Shown: positions 25,901 to 37,900 of the stretch, one piece after another
How positions within the stretch are numbered: position 1 is the first letter of the stretch
How the letters are laid out: each line of letters starts with the position of its first letter
NCBI RefSeq assembly: GCF_024166365.1
Contig: NC_064820.1
Location: 139,644,001 to 139,708,000 of the forward strand
Length of the DNA stretch: 64,000 nt
Source of the DNA: Elephas maximus indicus
Taxonomy: Eukaryota > Chordata > Mammalia > Proboscidea > Elephantidae
Direction of reading: 5' to 3'
The notes under the pieces: model-generated
Told to the model about the DNA's origin: nothing
The model's database searches: none
The model's input: the letters and a program-made list of their open reading frames with translations, nothing else
Made by a program: the position numbers and the translations under genes

Positions 25901-28900
25901 GAGATGGACTGACACAGTGGCTGCAACAATGTTTTTAAGCATAACAATGATTACGAGGATGGTGCAGGACCGGGTAGTGTTTTGTTCTGTTGTACATAGG
26001 GTTGCTATGAGTCAGAACCGACTCGCCACCTAACAACGACAGCCTTTGAATATTTCTGTAGGAAAGATATCTAGAGATGGGAAAGCTTTGCCAAAGGGTA
26101 TCATTTAAAACTGAACGATGAACTAAAAATACAATCTGAAATGGTAATATCAACTTACACTCTCACTTTTCTTACATTTTAGTCGACACTAGATATTATT
26201 AAAATTTTAAATATTTGTCAATTTTATATAGGAAAAAATTAGCTCTTTTAAATTTGAATTTTTTCAATTATTAGTGAGGGTTATTGACCATTCACAGTCC
26301 TTTGGTACTGAAATGATCATATCCTTTGTCTACTTTTCTTTTAAGTTAGTTGTCTTTAAAAAAAAAAAATGATTGGATGGGCTAGTATTAGGAATATTAA
26401 CTCACTGTTTACTATATTTGTTACAGGTAATTTTTCAGTGTTTATTCCTTTTTATTATTTATCTCTTTTTTGGAGTAGATCTATGTATTTTACAGAAAAA
26501 GAAATAAGATCACAGGAGGTGATGAATGACATTCTAAAGAATTTGGATTTAATTTTAGATACAATTAGGAGCCTTGAGGAGTTCTTGGAAAGAAAAGTAA
26601 AATGACCTCACTTGTATTGTAGTTATATAATTATGTTGCTTCTTATATAGCTTTGTTGGCAACATTAAAGGCGAATTAGAATTGAAGTATCCAGACTAAT
26701 TAGAAACAATATAATATCAATAACCAAAATGGGAAAGCATAAAAAGATTAAGGATATTGACAGGAAATACAACTGAAAGTACTGTAAAATTCTAAAGGCC
26801 TCTGCACAAAATCCCTTCAATTTTCCATGAAGGAACGAAGAATATTGATAATTGGTATTAAGACACTGTATGCTCTCAAAATTTTGCTTTATAGCTACAA
26901 GAAAAGAGTATCATTGACTTCTGTAAAATGGAAATAAAGCCATGTGATAAACATGGTGGACAAAAAGGGTGCAGCATATCATAAGATAGGTTGTATGTGA
27001 GGACAGTGGAAGATTGGGAGATTGAGGAAAAAGGAAAGGCAAGATGTATGTACCATCAGCCAAAGACTGTGTGAGTGGTTTTTAGTGAAGCATGGCCCTT
27101 GTATTGGACTGAATTGTGTCCCCCAAAAATGTGTGTTGACTCGGCTATGCCAAGAGTCCCAGTATTGTGCTGCTGTCCTACATTTTGTGATCTGATGTGA
27201 TTATTGTATGTTTTGTAAATCCTAACCTCTATGATGTTAATGAGGCTGGATTAAAGGCAGTTATACTATTGAGGCAGGGCACAATCTACAGGATTAGGTT
27301 GCATCTTGAGTCAATCTCTTCTGAGATATAAAAAAGAGAAGCAAGCACCAAGCAAGAAGGGCCAGGAGCAGAGTGTGTTCTTTGGACCTGTGGTCTCTGT
27401 GCTGAGAAGCTCCTAGACCAGATTAATGACAAGGACCTTCTCCCAAAACTGACAGAGAGAGAAAGCCTTCCTGGGAGCTGGCACCCTGATTCGGACTTCT
27501 AGCGTTCTAGACTGAGAGAATAAATTTTTGTTTATTAAAGGCATCTACTTGTGGTATTTCTGTTATACCAGCACTAGATAACTAAGACAGAATTTAGTAC
27601 CAGGAGTGGGATGCTGTTCCAACAGACAGCTAAAATGTGGAAGCGGTTCTGAAACTGTGAATGGGTAGAGGCTGGAAGAGCTCCAAAGTGCCTAACAGTA
27701 AAGGCCAAGATTTTCTTGAAGACATTGTTGGTGAGATTATGGACATCAAAGACAATTCTGCTGATGGCTCAGGAGGAAGTCAGGAGAGCTGTTAACACCA
27801 GAGATGGCACAGATGGCAAGAAGCAGCAGTAGAGAAATGGCAGCAGCAGAACCAGGAGACTGGCACAAGATGGTGAAGAAACTGACCCCTGGAGCAAGAG
27901 ACCCACGGACCAAGAGAGCTGAGTGCCTTCTGGTTGAGGTTTACTGGCAGAGTGGGGTACCTCCAGGCACTTACTGGTACAGCTAAAGAGCTCTAGAACA
28001 CTTGCCTGAACAGGGCAGATGCCAGGCCCGTCTGAGAGGCCCAAGGGGTTAAGAGCCCAAGGGCCTGAAAAGAAAGGAAACAGGAAGCTGAAGCTGAAGC
28101 GACAAAGAGCACAGGAAGCAGAGCTGCCTTGGTCTCAAAGGGTAGGGCCATGACCTCTGGGGTCTCAAAGGGTGGAACTATGGACTGCTGGGTATCAAAT
28201 GGTAGGGGCACAGCCTCCTAGGTTATAAAGAGCTGGATTTTCACCAACTCAGTTCCAGAGTGTGGGAGTGCCGTTTACTAGCACCAGTGGAATGGGGCTG
28301 GATCTGCTGCCCAAAGCAGAAGGGGTGCAGCTGCTGTGCCCAAGGGGCAGAACAGGGCCTGCTGGGGCTGAGGAATAGGGTCACCACTCTGACAGACTAG
28401 AAGGATGGGGCCACCCGAATATGAAGGAGCAGAGATGCCATCCTACTGGGCCTGGAAGGTGCTCAGGGCCAAGGGGCCTCCACCCAGAATCCAGACTGTG
28501 TGGTCAAAAGCCAGAGCCTGGAGGGTAGGGCCATTGCCTAAATGGTCTCAGAAAACAGAGGATTATTTTCAAGCCTTGAGAGCAAATGTAATGTGTTCTG
28601 CTGACTTGCATAGTGCCTGTTATCCCTTCTTTACCTCCAATTTCTCCCATTTCTAATGGAAATGTCTACCTTGTGCCTGTTTCACCATTGTACTTTGGAA
28701 GCAGATAACGTGTATTCTAGATTTTACAGATGAGAGAAATTTTGCCCCAGGATGGAATTTGGACTTGGAGTTAACACTTTTGGGATGATATGACAGGATA
28801 AAGTGTTTTGAATGTGGCAAGGACATGAATTTTGGGGGGCCAAAGGTAAAATGTTATGGATTGAATTGTATCCCCCCCAAAATGTGTGTCAACTTGGTTA

Positions 28901-31900
28901 GGCCATGATTCCGAGTATTGTGGTGTTGTCCTCCATTTTGTTACCTGATGTAATTTTACTATGTGCTATAAATCCTAACCTCTATGATGTTAATTAGGCA
29001 GGATTAGAGGCAGTTATGTTAACGAGGCAGGACACAATCTACAGGATCGGGTTGTATCTTGAGTCAAATTTCTTTTGAGATTTAAAAGAGAGAACCGAGC
29101 AGGGGAGATACCTCATTACTACCAAGCAAGAAGGGCCAGGAGCAGAGCATGTCCTTTGGACCCAGGGTTCCTGAGATGAGAAGCTCCTAGGCCAGGGGAA
29201 GGCTGATGACAAGGACCTTCCCCCAGTGCCAACAGAGACAGAAAGCATTTCCCTGGCACCCTGAATTTAGACTGTGAGAAAATAAATTTCTGTTTGTTAA
29301 AGCCATCTATTTGTGGTATTTCTGTAATATCAGCACTAGATAACTAAAACAGCCCTAAAGACAAAGAAAACCAAAACCAAAGCCATTGCTGTCAAGTCCA
29401 TTCCAACTCATAGTGACCCAAGAGGACAAAAGAGAATTGCCCCATAGGGTTTCAAAGGGGTAGCTGGTAGATTCAAACTGCTGACCTTTTGGTTAGCAGC
29501 TGAGCTCTTAACCACTGTGCCACCAGGGATCCTAAAGACAAAGAGCAGGTTGATTTGTTCTTTAATAGTGCTAGTGAGACGGTAGGGGCAGAGAGAGACA
29601 GTTTGAGGAAATGTAGATTATAACAAGTGAAGATAGGGATAATCTAGAGAAGGGGTTGGAAACTTTCTCTTAGAGAGTAAACAGAAAATATTTTAGGCTT
29701 GCTAACCATATGGTCTCTGTCCTCTTGAACTCTGCTGTTATAGTGGGAAATAAATCATAGAAAACATAAATAAATAGGCAGAGCAGTGCTCCACTAAAAC
29801 TTTATTTATAAAAAAGTTGGTCAAGCCACAGTTTTCTGATGCCCTGCTCTAGAGCAATGCTTCTCAAAACTTCAATGTACGTACAAATCACCATAGTATA
29901 TGGTTAAACCGCAAGCGGTGACTGCGTGGGTCTGGGTTGGGGAGCATACTCCACACTTCTAACAAGCTCCCAGATGATACCTGCATGCTGCTTAGTGCTG
30001 GACCATCCTCTGAATGGCAAAGTTCCAGAGGATAAAGAAAGTGAAGTGTTTACTAATAAAAAATGGATCTCTTAAAATCATTTAGTCCTTAAAAGTCACT
30101 TAAGTGAAAGGACTTCCAGGAAGAAGCAAATTAAATGTTCCTTGAAAGTATTAAAAAAAAAAAAAATTCAGACAGATTAATACTTTACTACTAGCACAAT
30201 GAGCTAGAAGCCCAAACTACTACTATTTAAAAACTTCTAATACAATCAAAGCATTTTTCCATTTACATTTCTAAATATTACCTTATTTCCCTGATAGTTA
30301 AATCTCATTCTTGTAACTCTTGAATTGCCACCAGATCGAAAACAGGTTATTTGCTGAGAATGGCCCCATTCAAACATTCTGACACTTCCATCTTGAGCTC
30401 CTGTCAGATCTGCATTGTAAGAGGGCAAAAAACTACAAATTCATTTCAAGAAGTTTTGGGAAAATTTTTTCAATCCAATGTGAAAATTTCTATGGAAGAA
30501 ACACCGAAAAAATGATTCATGGTCCATTTCTATCAATTTATATTTATATGAAATTTCACTTGATTATTCTTCTTCATAAAAACAGTTATATGTACTTTCA
30601 TTTGACTGAGAACATATCCTCAAAACCACAGAAGTATTTAAATCAGACATTGTATTCCTCTTTTAAATTATCTCAGTGGTCTTTTAATAGCTTTTAATAA
30701 ATAATTTTTATAATAAATACTTAATATAACAAATTATTGGGATTCTTAAAGAGCCAATCTGTATCAGACAGGCTACTAATACTTAAATTTACACATTTTT
30801 CTCCAAAAAAGAAAACAAATACAATGCATCATTTCTAACAGTTATCCTAACTAACTCGATATCTCAAATACATAGGTCTTTGAAGAATACAGACAAGTGA
30901 AATAACTGCTGATTCTTCACTTTTCCATTTACTAATTGTGTGATACTAGGAAACTTAGTTACTCTCTTTGAACTTATTTCCTAACTCATAAAAGGGGAAC
31001 AATGAGCTGTAAGTCACTGGAAATTTAGGAGACTTAAATGAGATAATTTATGTAAAGCACTTAGAAATATGCCTAATATAAAACATACATTCATGTACAA
31101 TTATCAGTATTAATGTGGTCTAAGGATATTGAGAAATTTTATTAATGTATATAAAGCATCTAGCAAATTGCTGTCACATATTAGTCAGGTTTTCCTCATT
31201 TCTTTGCAAGTACATAAAATAAGTGGACTTTAATTATTTTGAAGTGTTTTATCATTTAGCTGGAGTAGGAGGGGAGTAAAATTTCTTGATACTGGAGTTG
31301 TTAACCTCTCTTCTTCTCCCAGTAGACTTCATTAGCTTAATAAAAATAAATTGGGCTAGCTGCATTTAAAAACCACTTACATTTTTCTGGTATTACTTAT
31401 GATTTTATTTATTTGAAATAAATTCCTAATTATTAATACAGTAAAACCCATGAGAGCCAGACCTTGAGGGTATTCCCTTGTTTTACCTGGTTTGGCAAAT
31501 TTTCCATCTTTGACAAGGTATAGTACTAGTACTTTTCTATCACTGTTTTTTAGTGGAAAATTTGAGTTTTCCTTCTCTGAGAGGTTTCCACCTTACAGAG
31601 GTTACAGCTCTTGCACATTTTACTGTAGCTGACATATAAAACGAAATAGGAACTCTGGTGGCACAGTGGTTAAAGTACTTGGCTGTTAACCAAACGGTTG
31701 GCGGTTTGAACCCACCAGCTGCTTTGCAGGAGAAAGATGTGGCAGTCTGCTTCCGTAAAGATTACGGCCTTGGAAACCCAGTTCTACTCTGTCCTAAAAA
31801 AAAAAAAAAAAAAACCTACTCCCTTAAAAAAACAAAATAAAGATTCCTGCTAGAAAAGGCTATCATGTTTGGTAGAGGGACAGGGAAAAGGAGGAAAACC

Positions 31901-34900
31901 CTCAGTAAGATGACTGACACCATAACTGCAACAATGGACTCAAGCATACCAACCATCATAAAGATAGCATAGGACCAGGCAGTGTTTCATTCTGCTATAC
32001 ATACAGCCGCCATGAGCTGGGGTTGACTCTGTGGCAACTAACAACAACAATAACATAATGAGCTTATCTGAGCAAATCCTCTTCCCTGACAACTGAAGAG
32101 TGTTACATCATACAGATAAAGAAAAAGTTAACTGCAATCTTAAAAATTTTGATATGTTTGTAACTTAAAAAAAAAAACCAGCATTTTCTTTTTAAGACTT
32201 CCATTTTCTAATTTGATCCAATCCTCTCCACCTACAGACTATAAAACTCATATTCAGAGAGAATGAGTGATCTATCAGAAATAGGTATTTCAGTCTGGAA
32301 CCTAAATCTTCCTTAACTTCCAGCACTATGTACTTTATATACAAAACAAGTTATTATTGTACTTATTTTTCCTTCCTATTAGATTGTGAATTCCCTAAGG
32401 CCAAAAACTGTGGTCCCTTTCATCATTTTCACTCAGCTAGGTACATATAGAACTTACCATATAATTTCAATAATATTTCTTGAAACAAAAGATATTATTT
32501 TGAAAGAGAAAATAAATGACCTCAGAAAGTATATACACATCATCCTAACTTCTAAAAATTTCTTTGGAGTAGAAGTCAAAAAGTAGCTTATAATGACTAA
32601 GAGTTTTTAAAGATCTACTGCAAGAAAGGAGCTATTTTGAAGTATTCGTACTTCAGAGTAAGATTTTTAAAAATTCTGTCTCGTAACATTTCTACTGCAT
32701 AAAAAGCATTTATTGTTGAACTAAATTACTACCTTTTGGACTTGTCCATGAAATAAAGAGATATTCTGAAAAAAAAAATCTAGTGATTAATTAACTTTTC
32801 AAGTCTCTTATTTGCCAGTTATAGTGTTCTCTGAACAGATAAAGTACTTACCCCCAAACAGAAGTGATTTGATGTCACCTAATACCTTTGGTTTTAATAC
32901 CTTTGAAAATAAGTTCATTAGTTACCTTTGAAGCTGGAACTACCTTTATTTATAGAGGATGTTCACTACAAACTATACAACTGTCAGGATATGTACTAAG
33001 TGGCTGAGAAAAAAATGAGGTCCCTTCAGTATCCCAGGAAACTTCCAATTTCTGTGCATAAAGATAGATTTAAGCAATGCCAAACATTTCTTGCTGTAGA
33101 GAGTACTATCTAAAATGGCTATTATTTAAGCTTTGTGTATAAAACTGTTTTAACTCTTTACAGAGTTCATAATGGTTTTTTAGTTCTTACTTCACATTAG
33201 ACTTACTTGTGGATGAAAAATACACATTTCTAAAAAAAAAAACACATTTCTAGTGTTGAATAAATGCAATGTAGTGAAAACAGACTAACCCTTTGCCTCT
33301 AGCATAAGAGCAGAAGTTACTCTGTTCATTTGGAATATATTGTTATATTGAATGCTTTTTTTGGACCTTGATATTGAACTTTGGTATCAGATACCTATAG
33401 CACTTAATGATAATAATTAAGTAGAAAGCAACATTAATTTTGCAAATTTTAATTTTACCAGATATTTCCCTTGAGAAAAGGTGGGAAACTTATTTATAGG
33501 TTATTAATATGTACTATTTTTGTTACTGTGTTGTAGGACAACTTGACGAAGAGTACAACTTAAAAATCACATAAAAAACAAAATATAAACTTGGAATATT
33601 TACATGGCAATGAGTATTGATTCCAGCCCACTAGTTATATTTTAAAGTTTTGTCTCTTTCTCACTGTTTCAATACTTCCAATAAATTCCCCATTAAACAA
33701 TTTTACTGCTAAACAAAGACGCACTTTTGAGATTCCTAGAAAGATTAACTGAAAATAAATAAATCACCTTAAAATATAAGGGCTTGCTAATAACCCTTTC
33801 TTATACTTATTATTAATGAGTCCGATAAAAGACAAACTGACAAAACTTTAGTAAGATATAACTTGATTGTATCAAACCAAACAAACTGCCATCAATTTGA
33901 TCTGAACCCGTGGCGGCCCCACGTGTTTCAGAGTAGAACTGTGCTCCACAGGGTTTTCAGTGGCTGTGGTCTTTCGGAAGGAGATCGCCAGGGCTTTCTT
34001 CCTGTACCTCTGGGTAGATTCAAATCGCAAACATTTTGGTTAAGAGCTGAGTGCTTAAATGTTTGCATCATCCAGGGACGTTTAAACTGATTATGCTGAG
34101 ACAATAAATGATCAAATTATAGTTATGGCCTACGTAATAAAAGATTGCAGTCATCCTATTATTAAAACAATAATTATCTATATAATTTAGCATTGTCTAA
34201 GGAGTCTATATATATAATGTTTAAAAATAAAATCTGCTAGCTTAAAAATGTGGTTAAAATGCTAAAAAATACTTCATTAAGTTAGCCTTCTCCATTAATT
34301 CAATAAATTTTTTTTCTCCTTTTATCCAGTTCTGATGAAGATTTTATTTGATCACATTCTCTACAAAAAATAGTAAAATAAATATTGAGTGTCTTTCAAT
34401 TGAAACTAAAACCTTCCCATAAATTCCCTACTTAAGGAAAAAAAAGATGAAAAAAGACATAAGAATAAAAAGAACAATTGCTCGTTATTATCAACTTACA
34501 ATAAGGAAGAGTTGGATGAGAAGTCATTCTTCTGACATTACTAATGGCTTTTTTAATCATCTGTTAACAAAGAAAAATTGTTCTTTTACACTCACTATAA
34601 AAGGTAGGATTAAATATTTAAATTGAGATGGAAAATTGAAATGACAATTATTTACTTATTTGTGATTTCATCTATGAGAGCTAAAAATACTGAAAATGAT
34701 AACAAAAGTTAAATTTAATAAAGGAGCTCTTATATTTAAGTATACATACATTTTCTACATCACTGACTAGGATCTAAGAATAAATTCCCTTCAAGAATTT
34801 AGTCTTACCTCCTTCCTTGCCAATTCTTTTCTGATCCTATTAAACTTACGGGAATAATCCTGAATAGTATAAGGTTAAAAAGACAGGCAGAAGCATGTGA

Positions 34901-37900
34901 AAAAAGAAGAGGTAAACAGAAAACTGTATAAATTTTTTAATTGATAGCTTGGGACTGGTTATTTACTCATTTCTAAATCATGTTTTGAATGACTTAAGAA
35001 GCCTTTCAAGTAAGAGTAAAATAAATACATAAAATCAAAGGGAAAACTGTAATTTACCGAATACTTCCTATAATGCATACACCACCATAACTGTAGTTGC
35101 ATGTTATCACAGTCTGTAGATTTTTTTGTGGTTCTTTTGGATTTTAAATTGTTTAAATCACCTAAAGTTGTAGGGAAGGTGGAGGTTGGCAGGGAGGGAT
35201 GGACTAGGGTACCAGAGCTGGTAAAGGATAAAAAAAAAACAGAAAGATACATATGGATGCAGTTATAGTCCAAAACAGCAGAAATTGGTAACAGAAAGTA
35301 TTCCTTTTGTTGTTAGTATTCATAATTCCATAAAATAATAGGTTTAAGAAAATATTTTACCCATCCACTCCAACTCCCCCCAAAATGAAACCTGCTGAGT
35401 TTTACTTCAGTAAACTTCATGTTTAAATCTCATGTTTCTCTTAAAGAAAAGCCTAGAAGTTCCTGTGGCCTTATTTTCTCTTTTTTTTTCTGACTAAAGT
35501 TACCAAAAGAAAACCAAGAGTAAAAAAATATACAAACACAGGTTAAGAAAAAGTTTCTGAAAGCATAAGTAGAATGTCAAAAAGCAAATAAACCATTAAC
35601 TATTTTAGAAGATCCAATTAAAAAGGACAACTTTATTATATTGGTGTCTATTTCTGGAGGGTAGAGTGGGACAATCTGAATACCTATCATGTTCAAAAAT
35701 CAAAATAACCTCAACTAAAAAGATGTCCTTCTAGGACTTAGAAAGGAAGAAAAATCAGTTCAGAAGAAATGACAAAGGTAGATTTTTGTATTATAATACA
35801 TTGGAGTATAAACAAATATTTTTTGAGCACCTACTATGTCCAATACCATTCTAGTTACGGATCATTAGTATACAAAGGCAGACCAGCTCCAAGCTCTCAA
35901 AGAGCTTACATTCTATTAAGTACAAAAAAGACAAAAAAATAATGAATAGATGACCTTTTCAAAAGCTGGTAAACAGTACAAAGATGCTAAAATGGAATAA
36001 TACGAAGAACTAGATGGTGCCCGGTTACAAATAATGAGTGCCCTGACAAGGAACAGAACAGAAAACCCCTGAGGGAGCAGGAGAGCAGTGGGATGCAGAC
36101 CCCAAATTCTCGTAAAAAGAGCAGAGTTAATGGTCTGACTGAGACTGGAAGGACCCCATTCGTCATGGGTCCCACAGGCCTTCTGTTAGCCCAGGACAGG
36201 AACCATTCCCAAAGTGAACTCTTCAGACAGGGATTGGACTGGACATTGGGTTGGAGAAGGATGCTAGTGAGGAGTGAGCTTCTTGGATCAGGTGGACACT
36301 TGAGACTATGTTGGCATCTCCTGTCTGGAGGGGAGATGAGAGGGTAGAGGGGGTTAGAAGCTGACAAAATGGATACAAAGAGAGTGGAGGGAGGGAGTAG
36401 GCTGTCTCATTAGGGGGACAGCAATTGGGAGTATGTAGAAAGATGTATATAAGTTTTTGTGTGAGAGACTGACTTGATTTGTAAACTTCCACTTAAAGCA
36501 CAATAAAAAAAAAAAAAAAAGAAGAAATAATACGCTATTGGGTGAGTGGGAGGGGCCGGAGAAGGGCGGGTGCTTTCACTAGAGAAGCCAGTGAAGTCTC
36601 TGGAAATATGAGTAGAGATTTGAATGGTAAAATGAAGAGAAAGAGCATTTTAAGCAAAAGGCAGGCAAATGAGAAAACATGGCAATGAACTTGATGTGTT
36701 CAAGAGAAAGGTCAGTTTAAAGCAAAGACAATTACAGTATAGAATGAAGGAAGATGAGGCTGCAGAGGCAGGCAGGGGTTATTAGATCATGTTAAACCCG
36801 CTGCTGTCAATTCAATTCTAACTCACAGTGACCCTATACGACAGGGTAGAACTGCTCTATAGGGTTCCCACGGAGTGCTGGTGGATTCAAACTGCCGACT
36901 TTTTGGTTAGCAGTCGAACTCTTAGCCACTATGCCACCAGTTGTTTTTTCATAGTTGTATTTGGAAATCTGGAAGTTTTAAGCAGGGGAGCGGTAATCTG
37001 AATAATGCTTTAGAAAAGAGCACTCTAGCTGCTGTGTAGAGAACAAAGGGGACAAGCTTGGAGGTAGAGAGACCAGCAAGAAAGTTATTATAGAACTGTA
37101 TCATATTCTCTGAAGCTGGAAATGGGAAAAAAAAAAGTGCTTATTGTAATATCCTTTGAATATCCTCTTTAAGTTTCCTTTTAAAAGATTGTACTATCAG
37201 TTGGCTCTACAAATAAATTTTAGGATGTCAACTGGAAAAAAAATTAACTACAACCAAGCATATTTCATTTGAATAATCCCTAGATTACTTTTCAAATTCT
37301 TTAATACAAAAACACTTGTACCTAAAGTCACTGAACTAAGGGACTGTAGGAATTTAAAACAAACTAAATCTGACATGGTGACCTAAGTTAAGTCACTTGA
37401 TCTTTCTGAATCTCACATTTCATATGAAGAATGATAAATAGTAAATAATGGCTGTAACATATATCTCAAAGAATTGCAAGGTTATATCAGTTATAAAGAA
37501 CTGCATTAAGTATAAAATAATGTAAAGTATTATTAAAGATGATTAAGACTTTACTTGAACACTTACCCTTACTAATTAGTAAAATAATTTTGGGGGGTAT
37601 GGGAGAGGACAAGGAAAGCATTCCTCACATGTGGACATCATTACAGAACTTGTGAAACTGGGTGGTGGGGGACCCACCAGGAAATCACTAAAAAAAATTT
37701 AATGGTGTTGGGTTTCTTTGGTTCTGTGTATCAATTCCTACACCCTAAATATCAATAAAGGAACCTCTTATAGGTACAAATATGGATTAATTTTAGGAGA
37801 TCAGGGTCAAGTAGATGATACATCACTACAGAAAAAAATGTTTCTGTTCATCTGTATATCAGACAACTTTGCTTAATTTTCTTTTCAAATGAAAGCATAT

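Larger units (their letters stand above)
24475..30281 (-). other. DMXL1: DMXL1 intron with RTE and MaLR provirus
   Basis: Holds an RTE 3' end (25355-26042), the complete MaLR-type element (27095-29356), an AfroSINE (29366-29532), a hAT fragment (29648-29852) and an MER5-like fragment (29860-30010). 26050-27090 shows nothing recognised. Confidence 0.8.
30410..34499 (-). other. DMXL1: DMXL1 intron
   Basis: Contains a MIR (30910-31100), a TA-flanked inverted-end element (31437-31627), an AfroSINE plus RTE 3' fragment (31649-32057) and an AfroSINE variant (33875-34082). 32060-33870 shows nothing recognised. Confidence 0.7.
35815..37040 (+). mobile_element. ancient mammalian repeat, interrupted
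   Basis: Starts gagcacctactatgtccaat, includes gagcttacattctattaagt and resumes after the L1 with gtgttcaagagaaaggtcag. It ends taagcaggggagcggtaatc and agagcactctagctgctgtg. The same family occurs at 57550-58035 and 62115-62470. I did not assign its name. Confidence 0.6.

Noticed and set aside
25587-26033. 148-codon plus-strand open frame as a host gene
   Set aside because: It is the C-terminus of an RTE LINE and ends in the RTE tail repeat.
27590-28851. Retroviral genes within the MaLR internal region
   Set aside because: The internal sequence of this class is non-coding. The open frames are short, and no gag, protease or polymerase motif was seen.
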